From Gracilibacillus ureilyticus (lineage in GTDB: Bacteria > Bacillota > Bacilli > Bacillales > Amphibacillaceae), in contig NZ_FOGL01000004.1 in assembly GCF_900111195.1 (NCBI RefSeq), forward strand, positions 124,001 through 188,000: a DNA stretch of 64,000 bases, written 5' to 3'. Position numbers and translations under genes: made by a program. Position 1 is the first letter of the stretch, and the number at the start of each line of letters is the position of its first letter. The notes under the pieces were generated by a model. It was not told the origin of the DNA, made no database searches, and was given only the letters and a program-made list of their open reading frames with translations. This document shows positions 1 to 8,328 of the stretch, one piece after another.

Positions 1-452
1 CGAATGAAGCATGGAAAAAACATGTAGAAGAAACGAAGGATGTGCCCGTAGCAACTTCAGATGACATTGAATGGGCAGATGCCATTATTTTCAGTATGCC
101 GACAAGATTTGGCAGTGTACCATCCCAGATGAAACAGTTCATTGATTCACAAGGTGGCTTGTGGGCGACAGGAAAAACAGCCAATAAAGTTGTCACTGCA
201 ATGTCTTCTGCATCTAACTCACACGGTGGCCAGGAAGCAACATTATTAAATTTCTATACTACAATGATGCATTGGGGTACAATTATCGTAGCACCTGGAT
301 ATACCGATGATAGTGCATATGCGGCTGGCGGAAACCCTTACGGAACAAGTGTGACACAGGGTCAGGATGGATCCATGGTTGAAAATGTTGAGAATGCAGT
401 TAAACACCAGGCAAGACGTGTTGTTGAAGTAGCAACCAAAATTCATGGTTAA
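1..452 (+). CDS. wrbA: WrbA-type NAD(P)H:quinone oxidoreductase, 3' part
   Basis: The reading frame is open from the window edge (codons starting at base 3), so the 5' end lies outside. The visible 150 or so residues carry the flavodoxin-fold C-terminal half of the WrbA family: a PTRFGSVPSQMKQFID stretch that binds FMN in relatives, then GGLWATGK, SHGGQE and an HWGT segment followed by a Gly/Asn/Pro-rich loop. Family members are cytosolic flavoproteins that reduce quinones by two electrons and limit redox cycling. The methionine at base 42 is internal, not the start. A hairpin terminator follows. The family call is firm; the quinone substrate is inferred from the family. Confidence 0.9.
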   Translation, partial: NEAWKKHVEETKDVPVATSDDIEWADAIIFSMPTRFGSVPSQMKQFIDSQGGLWATGKTANKVVTAMSSASNSHGGQEATLLNFYTTMMHWGTIIVAPGYTDDSAYAAGGNPYGTSVTQGQDGSMVENVENAVKHQARRVVEVATKIHG

Positions 453-506
453 TAAATAATCCGAAATCAACATAAGACTGGAACATAACCAGCTAAAATA
501 GTAAAG

Positions 507-547
507 ATGGATTCAGGCAAAAACATTCGCCCGGATCCATTTTTTGT
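507..547 (+). terminator. Intrinsic terminator of the wrbA-like gene
   Basis: A 12-base stem (507-518 with 529-540, one A-C mismatch and one G-U pair) is followed by TTTTTGTT. It sits 55 bases after the wrbA-like stop. From here to base 650 I see nothing else. Confidence 0.75.
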
Positions 548-650
548 TGATTAATTTCTACTATCTGTAACTTATTAAAGAGACTTAGCAGTCCGGAATC
601 CTCTAAATGCCTTGATTTCAAATCGCGATGTTCCCGAAGCAGTCTGTATC

Positions 651-1631
651 CTAGAAGGATAACTCTGTCTCAAGGTAACTGTTCAATCTAACAAAGTTAC
701 CAGGCGGATAAAAATCAAATGTTATATCCGCCAGTTCACCTGACAGAACAAGTTTTCCATCTGGTTGCATTAAAGTCATCGCAGCAATTGATTGTCCGTC
801 ACCCTTTTTAATCGCATCAATAACTTTTGAAATTTCTTTACTGTCTTTCGTGTCTAATAATATATTATTTCCAACTGATATCTGAACGCTGGAGTATTGT
901 TGGAAAGGTATAATAATTTCCGATAATTTTATTTCTGCTACTTGGAACGATGTTGTATCTTCTCCATTATCACAACCAACTAAATCAAAGGATATGGTTT
1001 GCTGATCTTTTAGATAGTATTCAAATTGATCACAAGTGAACTGGGTTATTCGATTATCTTTAGAACCATATTGATCCTCAGATGCATCAACTAATACATT
1101 TATTTGATCATTTTTATAGGAATAGGTATAAAATATCGGATCACCTTCAACCGTGTACTGAACCATTCTCATTTGCTGGTCTTCTTCCGTTTGAATTGCC
1201 TGAAGTAACAATTCAAGCTGAATTGCGTTTTCTATTCCATCATGTTGAATAATAACGTCATATGTGTCATCAACTACTCTTTTTATATCTAATGCAGTGC
1301 TTTGTCCAGGATAAGATTCTTGCACAGTGCCATGAGTAACTTCCACTTTTTCGCCAATATGAAAATTCGTCGCTGAACTAATTGATTCTAAGTGGAAATT
1401 AATAGCATTACCTGCTTTTTCATTCGCTTCTTCAATAGGTATAGATGAAAATGGCTGATATATTTTTTTCTCGACTACCATTACTTGTTCTTCGTTCACT
1501 TCTGCTATATAACCCGTCATCGTGCTGGTTCTAGTATGTTCATCTGATTGTCCAGATTGCCCGTCTTCATTCTGATTACTCGTTCCACATGCAACAAGAA
1601 ATAAAAACATGATACTATACAGATATTTCAT
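651..1631 (-). CDS. Lipoprotein with DUF3221 and DUF4362-like domains
   Basis: The frame opens at 1670, but I prefer the ATG at 1631: it starts directly with a lipoprotein signal (MKYLYSIMFLFLVACG, lipid-attachment Cys at residue 15) and has a weak GGTCGGGTG ribosome site. Residues about 35-120 resemble DUF3221 (GYIAEVNEEQVMVVEK, then GEKVEVTHG and SYPGQ). Residues about 120-215 resemble DUF4362 (DVIIQHDGIENAIQL, VQYTVEGDPI, TCDQF). A third C-terminal part of about 90 residues, starting near SSVQISVG, has no family I recognise. Secreted Bacillus lipoproteins of these families have no established function. It is transcribed alone, downstream of znuA on the same strand but beyond a terminator. 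Confidence 0.8.
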   Translation of the reverse strand: MKYLYSIMFLFLVACGTSNQNEDGQSGQSDEHTRTSTMTGYIAEVNEEQVMVVEKKIYQPFSSIPIEEANEKAGNAINFHLESISSATNFHIGEKVEVTHGTVQESYPGQSTALDIKRVVDDTYDVIIQHDGIENAIQLELLLQAIQTEEDQQMRMVQYTVEGDPIFYTYSYKNDQINVLVDASEDQYGSKDNRITQFTCDQFEYYLKDQQTISFDLVGCDNGEDTTSFQVAEIKLSEIIIPFQQYSSVQISVGNNILLDTKDSKEISKVIDAIKKGDGQSIAAMTLMQPDGKLVLSGELADITFDFYPPGNFVRLNSYLETELSF

Positions 1632-1742
1632 ACAATCACCCGACCTTTTTATCTTTATAGTCGAACTCAAAATAAAAAAGTTACAAGGAATTCCCTTACT
1701 TGGGTGCTACTAAAAGTTCATTCACAAAAATTCTCATAAACA

Positions 1743-1780
1743 AAATGAAAACCACTAGTCTATCTCGACTAATGGTTTCT
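1743..1780 (-). terminator. Intrinsic terminator of znuA
   Basis: A 12-base stem (1749-1760 with 1767-1778, one mismatch) just past the znuA stop; on the minus strand it is followed by a T-rich tract (TTTTCATTTTGTTT). Confidence 0.75.
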
Positions 1781-1784
1781 CCAA

Positions 1785-2825
1785 TTAATATTCCAATGCC
1801 TTTTCTAATACTTCCAAGTTTCGCTCCATTAATGTAAAGTATGTTTCGCCATTATCTATATCTTTTTCAGTTAAGATAGACAAATTATGCAATTCCAGAG
1901 ATTCGACATCCGCTTCATCCTGAATTACCTGCGCAACCTTTGGCTCGACATTCTGCTCAAAAAGCAAATATTGAATACCACTTGTTCCAACATGTTCAAT
2001 AATCATTTCGATTTCTTTTTGAGATGGTTCATCAGATGGCGATATTCCTGTTATTGCAATCTGTTCAATACCATAACTTTGTTCCCAATAGCCATATGCT
2101 GCATGGGTTACTAATATCTCATTATTAGCAGCCTGTTCAATCGTTTCGTGAAATTCATCATCTAATGCAACCAATCTTTCTTCAAGACTATGAAAGTTTT
2201 CTTCAAATATATCAGCCTGATCCGGGTTTGCCTCTATTAATGCATCTTTAATATTTTCAGCTAATCCAATTGCCATTGTTGGGTCCAGCCAAACATGAGG
2301 ATCAACGTCTCCATGGTTATGGTCAGCCTCTTCATCTCCTGCTGTTACTTCATGGCTATGCTCATCTTCTGTTGCTGGTGCTTCTTCCTCACTGTGCTCC
2401 TGTTCTGTCTCTACAGTCCCCTCTGTATGATCGTGTATATGATCAACTAAGGAGATACCTTCTGCAGCTTCTACTATTTTTACATCTTCATCCTTAACAG
2501 CATCTTCAATCGCACTTGCATATGTTTCCATGTTTGCCCCGTTATAAATAAAGAGATCTCCTTCAGCAATTTCAACCATTAGTTTAGATGTCGGCTCAAA
2601 ATTATGCGGGTCAGCCCCTTGCGGCAAAATTGATGTTACTTTTACGTACTCCCCACCTATTTCACTAGCAAAGTATTCTAACGGATACAATGATGTAAAA
2701 ACTTCCAGTACTTCATTTCCTGATTCTTTCTCATCATTACTTCCACTTGTTTGCTCCTCCTGCCCACATGCTGCAAGCCAAAGGATCAGTATAAAAGATA
2801 ACAGTAATAAGCTTAACTTCTTCAC
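1785..2825 (-). CDS. znuA: Zinc ABC transporter substrate-binding lipoprotein
   Basis: This is the extracellular zinc receptor of a ZnuABC-type importer. It has a lipobox signal peptide (LAAC, Cys20), the cluster A-1 fold, metal-ligand motifs GADPHNFEP, DPHVWLDP and VTHAAYGYW, and an acidic His-rich loop (residues about 130-172, many HDH/HSHE clusters) of the kind that scavenges zinc in this family. It is 346 residues, a normal length. The permease and ATPase genes are not next to it, so they must be elsewhere. RBS AGGGAGG lies upstream, and two Zur-like boxes sit between it and the divergent lipoprotein gene, so repression by zinc-loaded Zur is likely. Manganese specificity is less likely because of the His-rich loop. 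Confidence 0.9.
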   Translation of the reverse strand: MKKLSLLLLSFILILWLAACGQEEQTSGSNDEKESGNEVLEVFTSLYPLEYFASEIGGEYVKVTSILPQGADPHNFEPTSKLMVEIAEGDLFIYNGANMETYASAIEDAVKDEDVKIVEAAEGISLVDHIHDHTEGTVETEQEHSEEEAPATEDEHSHEVTAGDEEADHNHGDVDPHVWLDPTMAIGLAENIKDALIEANPDQADIFEENFHSLEERLVALDDEFHETIEQAANNEILVTHAAYGYWEQSYGIEQIAITGISPSDEPSQKEIEMIIEHVGTSGIQYLLFEQNVEPKVAQVIQDEADVESLELHNLSILTEKDIDNGETYFTLMERNLEVLEKALEY

Positions 2826-2890
2826 TTGATTTCCCTCCCTGGATGTTATGTATTTTAAGATAGAAATAATTTTATTTTCTATAAAAACAC

Positions 2891-2911
2891 AAACCGGAAT
2901 AAATACGATTT
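2891..2911. promoter_or_regulatory. Putative Zur box, znuA side
   Basis: A 21-base site (left arm AAACCGGAAT, right arm ATACGATTT) matches 17 of 20 defined positions of the Bacillus Zur operator (AAATCGTAAT-N-ATTACGATTT). It lies 66 bases before the znuA start. The match was scored by eye. Confidence 0.6.
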
Positions 2912-2945
2912 ACCAATCTATTATACATACAACCTTCGTAAATGT

Positions 2946-2966
2946 AAACAGTAATAGTTACGATTT
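2946..2966. promoter_or_regulatory. Putative second Zur box, YtkA-lipoprotein side
   Basis: Left arm AAACAGTAAT, right arm GTTACGATTT, again 17 of 20 positions of the Zur consensus by eye. It lies 87 bases before the plus-strand lipoprotein gene, so both divergent genes may answer to zinc. Confidence 0.6.
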
Positions 2967-3052
2967 GATTTTGTCACTGTTTGTCCATTGATTTCCATTT
3001 TATTTAATCGTATAGTAACATTGAAATAAATGAATTTTTACGGAGGAACAAT

Positions 3053-3814
3053 ATGAAAAAAATATGGTTGTTAGCTATTCTATTCTTATTTCTGGCCGCA
3101 TGCAGTGACAATACAAATGAGGAAGAAAATACAGAAGAAAACGAAGAACTGGCAAGTCTGGAAGTGAATTTTGATCTTCCTGAATCAGCAGAAGCTGGTG
3201 AAACAGTATCGTTGAAAGCAACAGTAACATACGGAGATGAACCTGTCGCTGATGCGGACGAAATGGAATTTGAATATTGGAATGTGGAAGATGAAGAAAA
3301 TACAACAATGATTGATTCAGTAAACAATAATGATGGTACCTATACTGCTGAAGTTACCTTTAATGAGCCGGGGACTTATGAAATTTATGCCCATACGCAG
3401 GCAAGGGAAATGCATAATATGCCTAAGAAATCCATTACTATAACTGGTGAGACAGTAACAGAAGCTGACCAGACTCACCCATCCCACGAAGAAAATGAAG
3501 AGAGCCATCATGGTCATACAGAAAACTTCAGCATGTCATTTGAACAAGTGGAAAATGTACGAATGAACGAAGAAACAGATTTAAATGTTTCACTATTGCT
3601 CGATAATCAGCCTTTAAAAAATGCAAGGGTCCGGTATGAGATTATCAGGGACGGAGAAGAAAAACACGAATGGGTTGATGCAACAGAAGAATCTGGAACC
3701 TATTCAGCAACACATACATTTAGTAATCCTGGTTCCTATACGATTGTTATCCATGTAACAAATGATGACGGTCTGCATGAACACGAAGAACATACAGTGG
3801 AAGTTACAGAATAG
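3053..3814 (+). CDS. Acidic lipoprotein with two YtkA-like domains
   Basis: The 253-residue product starts with a lipobox signal (FLFLAACSDN, Cys17) after a clean GGAGGAAC site. An acidic linker follows, then two Ig-like YtkA-type repeats (residues about 43-130 and 160-250), each ending in a DGTYTAEVTF/GTYSATHTF plus PGTYEI/PGSYTI pattern. A His/Glu-rich linker (THPSHEENEESHHGH) joins them and could bind metal. YtkA-like domains are found in exported proteins near metal or respiratory genes; no activity is established. Two Zur-like boxes shared with znuA suggest a role in zinc scavenging or low-zinc response, which is inference. Confidence 0.8.
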   Translation: MKKIWLLAILFLFLAACSDNTNEEENTEENEELASLEVNFDLPESAEAGETVSLKATVTYGDEPVADADEMEFEYWNVEDEENTTMIDSVNNNDGTYTAEVTFNEPGTYEIYAHTQAREMHNMPKKSITITGETVTEADQTHPSHEENEESHHGHTENFSMSFEQVENVRMNEETDLNVSLLLDNQPLKNARVRYEIIRDGEEKHEWVDATEESGTYSATHTFSNPGSYTIVIHVTNDDGLHEHEEHTVEVTE

Positions 3815-3924
3815 AAATAGTCTGGAAAAGGCATATTAGTTATAATAAAATCCGAACAATGAGGTGAATTCTGCAGAAAAATAAATTATTCAGAACTCTA
3901 TCTTCCAATTTTAATACACTTTAT

Positions 3925-4138
3925 ATGGATACTGTGCATTAAACCTAAGAGAGTAACTTTGAAATATTTAGAGTGAAATACCACCGCTTCGTCCGATTGC
4001 TTCGCTTTCACCCAAGGGCATAAGTGCGACATCTACTCAAGCAAAATGCTCTTTCGCAGTGTCTTCTTTACCACGGGGCCGGCTGTAGCGTAAGTATGGC
4101 ACTCAGCATAAATACACCTTTACTGCACAGTATCCCTA
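3925..4138. repeat. MITE-like intergenic element with inverted termini
   Basis: The gap 3815-4211 holds no credible gene. Inside it, GGATACTGTGCA (3927-3938) and its exact complement TGCACAGTATCC (4124-4135) bound about 210 bases; the arms extend to 18 bases with 16 pairing. The interior is noticeably more GC-rich than its surroundings and contains no good coding frame. This looks like a small non-autonomous element or dispersed intergenic repeat. No second copy is in the window, and I see no clear target duplication. Confidence 0.5.
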
Positions 4139-4211
4139 TTATGCGCATTAATTTTTTTCTAATATTCGTGTTTTGTGCGGAACATCATCGTTATGTCCCG
4201 CTCTCTTCTTA

Positions 4212-4535
4212 TTACTTTAAAAAATGAATGACTAGTGGTAATTTGTATCTTTCCCCATTATATGCTTTTACCGCTCCCACAATTGTCAGTACAAACATCC
4301 CTATTCCTACCACGAATACCAATGCAAATCCAATAAGAATTAACATAAGCAGAGTGCTGACTATTCCATAAATAGTAAAAGATATTAAAAAATTAAAGTA
4401 CTCCTTGCCATGAAAATCAACGAACGTCGATTCCTCCCGTTTCAACAACCATATTAATAACGGTGCGATAACCGGGAAGAAAACACTCAGGACATAAATT
4501 AACATAGAAAAAAGCCGTTCATCACTTTGATTCAT
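4212..4535 (-). CDS. DUF4870 (Tic20-like) small membrane protein
   Basis: 107 residues with four predicted membrane-associated stretches. The order fits DUF4870: a hydrophilic start (MNQSDERLFSM), a first helix, a WLLKREESTFVDFHGKE loop where relatives have a conserved K-E-x(5-6)-D-x-H/Q pattern, then FLISFTIYGIVSTLLML, a glycine-containing helix and a basic tail. The RBS GAGGAG sits before the ATG. The family is common in Bacillaceae and has no agreed function. It is monocistronic here and convergent with nothing. Confidence 0.8.
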   Translation of the reverse strand: MNQSDERLFSMLIYVLSVFFPVIAPLLIWLLKREESTFVDFHGKEYFNFLISFTIYGIVSTLLMLILIGFALVFVVGIGMFVLTIVGAVKAYNGERYKLPLVIHFLK

Positions 4536-4719
4536 ACCGCTCTCCTCCTTTATTCTTCAAAATCACCATTAGGAATCTTCCTGTTGCGGTTGTTACATAT
4601 ACGTATGAAAATAGCGAAAAGTTTCAACAATGTATATAATAATGATATGGTTTCCATAAGTATAAACTTTTGAGTTCAATCATCTAAGTTAAAAACTAAT
4701 ACAATTGGAGCGAAAAAAA

Positions 4720-6021
4720 ATGACACAATTTTACGATATAATCGGGATTGGAATTGGACCGTACAATCTCGGACTTGCCGCATTGACTGATGAACGCAGC
4801 AATTTAAATACAATTTTCTTTGATCAAAATGGGGAATTCGCCTGGCATCCAGGCATGTTAATTAACGAAACTGATCTGCAGGTATCCTTTCTTGCTGATT
4901 TAGTTACATTTGCCAATCCAACAAGTAAATATACCTTCTTAAATTATTTACATGAACATAACAGGCTGTATAAATTCTTTTTCTTTCACAAATTAGAAAT
5001 GCCGCGACCTGAATATGCGGCCTATTTAAAATGGGTCGCAGAGCTACTATCTAACTGCCATTTCCGTTCAGAAGTATGTGATGTAATTGATCATCATGAT
5101 CACTATGAAGTTGTTGTCAACCATTGGGAAAAGGATGAGCAAAAGTCCTACTTCACTAAACATGTAGTTATGGGGACAGGACAGACCCCGATAATGCCAA
5201 TTGAAACCGGGGAAAATGTCGAAATCGAAGATGTTTATCATTCCAGTCAATATTTATATCACAAAGAGCATACATTGAAAGCTGACAGTATTACGATTGC
5301 TGGATCCGGACAAAGTGCATCGGAAATTTTTTATGATTTGTTAAAACTTCAGGAACAATATTCTTATCATTTAACATGGTATACCCGGTCTCCCGGTTTT
5401 TTGCAGCTAGATCATTCCAAACTAGGGCAGGAAGTATTTACGCCAGATTATGTGGATTATTTTCACCAGTTGGATTTCAAATCACGTGTTAACTCTCTTG
5501 ACCATCTCGGTCAGCTTCGGAAAGGAATAGATGGAGAAACTTTACATAATATATATGAATTGTTATACCACCGTTCTGTTAATAATACAGCGTTACCTGT
5601 GACAATACAGCCTTTAACAGAAATAACTGACGTAAAAAAAGAAAAGGACTCATTAATTGTCAAAGCAACCCAGTGGCAGAAAGAAGAATCTATCACTTTT
5701 ACAACAGATAAATTAATTATGGCAACAGGATACAAACCGAATATTCCGAAATGGTTTCATCAGCGTTTCGCTGACAAAGTAGTCTGGGAAGATGATAAAA
5801 GATTCAAAGTTGATAAAGATTTCAAGCTGATCTTTCACAAAAAAGACCGTTCCCATAACTTTTATACATTGACTAATTTGGAGCACTCACACGGTACAGG
5901 GGCAACAAATTTAGGCTTAGCAGTCGACCGGAATATAAAGATAATCAATGAAATTTCTGGAGAGGATGTTTATAAGCATCAGAAGGAAACTATATTTTCC
6001 CAATTCCTCCCGAAGAATTAA
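4720..6021 (+). CDS. Lysine/ornithine N-monooxygenase (SidA/IucD/PvdA family)
   Basis: The enzyme is predicted to hydroxylate the side-chain amine of lysine, ornithine or a diamine, using FAD and NADPH, as the first step of a hydroxamate siderophore. Evidence: an FAD-binding GIGIGPYNLG near the N-terminus, HPGMLI and LVTFANPTSKYTFLNYL substrate/flavin segments, an NADPH-type GSGQSASE, ATG near GTGQTPIMP, and a C-terminal ATGYKPN. The frame extends to a TTG at 4705, but that TTG lies inside the ribosome site (TTGGAGCG), so the ATG at 4720 is chosen (433 residues). No other siderophore gene is adjacent, which is unusual. No convincing Fur box was found. Confidence 0.85.
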   Translation: MTQFYDIIGIGIGPYNLGLAALTDERSNLNTIFFDQNGEFAWHPGMLINETDLQVSFLADLVTFANPTSKYTFLNYLHEHNRLYKFFFFHKLEMPRPEYAAYLKWVAELLSNCHFRSEVCDVIDHHDHYEVVVNHWEKDEQKSYFTKHVVMGTGQTPIMPIETGENVEIEDVYHSSQYLYHKEHTLKADSITIAGSGQSASEIFYDLLKLQEQYSYHLTWYTRSPGFLQLDHSKLGQEVFTPDYVDYFHQLDFKSRVNSLDHLGQLRKGIDGETLHNIYELLYHRSVNNTALPVTIQPLTEITDVKKEKDSLIVKATQWQKEESITFTTDKLIMATGYKPNIPKWFHQRFADKVVWEDDKRFKVDKDFKLIFHKKDRSHNFYTLTNLEHSHGTGATNLGLAVDRNIKIINEISGEDVYKHQKETIFSQFLPKN

Positions 6022-6060
6022 TAACAGAAACTGCGTATAATTTTCGCAGTTTCTGTTATT
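6020..6060. terminator. Bidirectional terminator between N-monooxygenase and queE
   Basis: A perfect 16-base stem (6020-6035 with 6045-6060) with a 9-base loop and T-rich flanks on both strands; it closes two convergent genes. Confidence 0.85.
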
Positions 6061-6063
6061 TTA

Positions 6064-6783
6064 TTACACACCTCTTTTATTTCCCCATACAAGGGCGTGT
6101 AACTGAGGAAGAACGTGCACTTGATTCAATGTTTTAGAAGCTACCACCTGATCAATTAACCAATGATATTTTTCCAGCAGATACAATGCCAATTGATCTG
6201 GATTCTTCTCGATTATGTCGTCATTACCAACTTGAAGATAGAAAGGAATCCCCGGGAATCTCTGGTGGACTTTCTCAGCGTAAGCAAGATCGCCTCTGCT
6301 AAAGATGACGACTTTTAAACTGATATTATTTTCTTTTAACCGGTTAATAATATTATGGAGAACGGACCAGTCTGTTTCCATGCCTGAGCTTGGCGGTTTA
6401 GGAGATATCGTTAAATCATCCACTTTCAAAAACCAATCCTGCCAGCGGCTTCCCTGTGTTTCTAATGCCACTTCGATATGATGGTGGTGGAGCAGGTCAA
6501 TTAATTCGTTCACAGATGTGAAAAGTGCCGGATTTCCACCTGAAATGGTAACATGGTCAAAATATTCTCCCCCGATCTGCTTCAATTCAGCCAGAACTTC
6601 TTCAGTCTCCATTTGGCGAATCTCCTCTTTCGTACTTCCATCCCATGTGAAAGCAGAGTCACACCATGTGCAACTGTAATCACAACCAGCAGTTCTGACA
6701 AACATTGTCTTTCTGCCGATAACCATACCTTCTCCTTGTATTGTAGGGCCGAAAATCTCTAAAACAGGTATTCTATTATTCAC
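6064..6783 (-). CDS. queE: 7-carboxy-7-deazaguanine synthase
   Basis: Radical-SAM enzyme that converts 6-carboxytetrahydropterin to 7-carboxy-7-deazaguanine, the third step of the preQ0/queuosine pathway. The sequence has FGPTIQGEG at the N-terminus, the family's cluster motif CDYSCTWC (CxxxCxxC), VTISGGNP for SAM binding, LETQGS and the SPKPPSSGM loop, and ends WGNKRGV as in Bacillus QueE. At 239 residues it is full length. It overlaps queD by 8 bases and is the last gene of the queCDE transcript. Confidence 0.95.
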   Translation of the reverse strand: MNNRIPVLEIFGPTIQGEGMVIGRKTMFVRTAGCDYSCTWCDSAFTWDGSTKEEIRQMETEEVLAELKQIGGEYFDHVTISGGNPALFTSVNELIDLLHHHHIEVALETQGSRWQDWFLKVDDLTISPKPPSSGMETDWSVLHNIINRLKENNISLKVVIFSRGDLAYAEKVHQRFPGIPFYLQVGNDDIIEKNPDQLALYLLEKYHWLIDQVVASKTLNQVHVLPQLHALVWGNKRGV

Positions 6784-7246
6784 TTAGCATCCACTCCCGC
6801 CTTGCTTCTGCATAGCTAGTTGGTGTTTCAAATAATCTGACAAACTCTACCTTGCATTGATTAGGGTATTCTTTCAGGGATTCCTCCATTTTTTCGTAAA
6901 TCCATACGACCATATTTTCAGCTGATGTATTCATTTTGGGCAAAGTTTCATTCAAATAGCGATGATCGAGGTATATCTCTATTTGTTCCTTCCATAATTT
7001 CTTAATCTCACTAAAATCTATCACGATACCAATCTCATTAACAAAACCACTGATACCAAAAATCACTTTATATGTATGTCCATGAAGATTCTTACATTTT
7101 CCTTCATAGCAATGTAAATGATGTGCTGCATCAAAACTGAATTCTTTGCTAATCAACACTCTTTTTTGATGATATTGCAGTTCATCTTTATTTATATCCT
7201 CACCGAATTTTTGTAACTTATCAACAATCTGGAAATCGTATATCAC
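6776..7246 (-). CDS. queD: 6-carboxytetrahydropterin synthase
   Basis: Converts dihydroneopterin triphosphate to 6-carboxytetrahydropterin (second step after GTP cyclohydrolase I). The PTPS fold is clear: SFDAAHHLH and NLHGHTYKV supply the three zinc histidines, the Cys in [10 protein letters not shown] is the catalytic position, and YLDHRYLNE and the late Glu complete the site. The start is GTG at 7246, overlapping the queC stop as GTGA, with GAGGGAGAGAT ahead, so the two genes are translationally coupled. The N-terminus is about 20 residues longer than usual; a later start cannot be excluded. Confidence 0.93.
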   Translation of the reverse strand: MIYDFQIVDKLQKFGEDINKDELQYHQKRVLISKEFSFDAAHHLHCYEGKCKNLHGHTYKVIFGISGFVNEIGIVIDFSEIKKLWKEQIEIYLDHRYLNETLPKMNTSAENMVVWIYEKMEESLKEYPNQCKVEFVRLFETPTSYAEARREWMLSE

Positions 7247-7911
7247 ATCTCTCCCTCGCTTCTCAGTCTGATATATTTCTCCAGTCCTTTCTGTCTCAAT
7301 TCACAAGATGGGCATTCCCCGCACCCACTGCCACGGATGCCATTATAGCAGGTTAGTGTTTTTTCTCTGATATAGTCAAATGCCCCCAGTTCCTCGGCTA
7401 ATTTCCATGTTTCTGCTTTGTCCAGCCACATCAATGGTGTGTGAAGGACGAAATCATTATCCATCGATAAATTTAATGTTACATTTAAGGACTTAACAAA
7501 GATACCCCGACAATCAGGATAACCGCTGAAATCTGTCTCACAAACACCTGTAATAATATGTCTGGCATCAATCTGTTTTGCCAGAATTGCCGCAAATGAT
7601 AGGAATAACAGATTTCTCCCAGGTACAAAGGTTGAAGGCAAATCACCATTTTCGCCATGGGTAACATCAATGCTTTCTCTTGTCAGTGCATTTGGAGCTA
7701 ATTGATTCAACAAAGCCATATCCAGAATATGATGTCGTAATCCTTGTTCCTCAGCAATTTCTTTTGCCACCGTAATTTCTTCCTTGTGGCGCTGATCATA
7801 ATCAAATGTTACGAGCTCGACATGTTTGAATTTCTTTAGTGCCCAGAATAAACAGGTTGTACTATCCTGTCCTCCGCTAAATACCACAACTGCCCGTTTG
7901 TTTTTCTCCAT
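7243..7911 (-). CDS. queC: 7-cyano-7-deazaguanine synthase
   Basis: ATP-dependent enzyme that turns 7-carboxy-7-deazaguanine plus ammonia into preQ0. The PP-loop SGGQDSTT lies at residues about 12-19, and the zinc knot is at the C-terminus (C-x(8)-CGECPSC). First gene of queC-queD-queE, directly behind a preQ1-I riboswitch and its terminator. queF, which follows in Bacillus subtilis and reduces preQ0 to preQ1, is not present here, so it must be elsewhere or absent. Confidence 0.95.
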   Translation of the reverse strand: MEKNKRAVVVFSGGQDSTTCLFWALKKFKHVELVTFDYDQRHKEEITVAKEIAEEQGLRHHILDMALLNQLAPNALTRESIDVTHGENGDLPSTFVPGRNLLFLSFAAILAKQIDARHIITGVCETDFSGYPDCRGIFVKSLNVTLNLSMDNDFVLHTPLMWLDKAETWKLAEELGAFDYIREKTLTCYNGIRGSGCGECPSCELRQKGLEKYIRLRSEGEM

Positions 7912-7960
7912 AAAAAAATCCCCTTTCCGTATGAAGAAGAGGTTTGGTTACACCTGAAAA

Positions 7961-8001
7961 ATAAAAAAATCATACCTAAGGTAAGGTACGATTATCCTTA
8001 G
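7961..8001 (-). terminator. Riboswitch expression platform (attenuator)
   Basis: On the minus strand CTAAGG (8001-7996) pairs with CCTTAG (7981-7976) and is followed by a T-rich run. The left arm overlaps the aptamer's 3' tail, the normal layout for ligand-controlled termination before queC. Confidence 0.8.
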
Positions 8002-8033
8002 TTTTTTATAGAGGGTGTAGCTAGAACCTCTCC
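7998..8033 (-). promoter_or_regulatory. preQ1-I riboswitch aptamer
   Basis: The minus strand reads AGAGGTTCTAGCTACACCCT followed by CTATAAAAAACTAA, which I recognise as the canonical Bacillus preQ1-I aptamer: P1 stem AGAGG/CCTCT, the CTAGCTACACC loop, and the A-rich tail that forms the pseudoknot. preQ1 binding should favour the adjacent terminator and shut off queCDE. Confidence 0.95.
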
Positions 8034-8108
8034 TGTAATATATACAGATTTCTATAAAATTTATTCCATTACACAGTTTAACACAGATCCTTACTTAAAG
8101 AAATACTG

Positions 8109-8198
8109 TTACTCGTCTGGGTCTTTTATGAATTTGTGGCTTATGCTGAAAAGCTGCCAAGTCACTCCAAATTTATCTGTTATGCTTCCGTACGGTCC
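8109..8198 (-). pseudogene. Remnant of a PhnB-like VOC protein (C-terminus only)
   Basis: One minus-strand frame reads GPYGSITDKFGVTWQLFS and continues to ISHKFIKDPDE and a stop. DKFGVTWQL is the C-terminal signature of PhnB-like vicinal-oxygen-chelate proteins. A TGA lies just before the Gly codon, and the neighbouring frame upstream (LPEEAKERVLKAHLK) also looks protein-like, so the gene seems to be frameshifted and truncated. No upstream start or the first half of the fold is present in the 8199-8328 region or further upstream. Confidence 0.6.
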
Positions 8199-8328
8199 AT
8201 ATCACCTTTAGATGAGCTTTTAAAACCCGTTCTTTCGCTTCTTCAGGTAATGACATTTGACATTAAGAACTTGAGCATTGAAAACTTCTTCTTAAAATGC
8301 AATTGCTTCCTGTCATTTCCATCCATAA

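Noticed and set aside
4024-4227. 67-codon plus-strand open frame
   Set aside because: No ribosome site, lies mostly inside the inverted-repeat element, and its product is of low complexity with no known family.
4610-4650. Possible Fur box before the N-monooxygenase
   Set aside because: Only ATAATAATGATATGG-like AT-rich sequence; fails the 7-1-7 palindrome.
4705-4719. TTG start for the N-monooxygenase
   Set aside because: The TTG is part of the Shine-Dalgarno sequence for the ATG at 4720.
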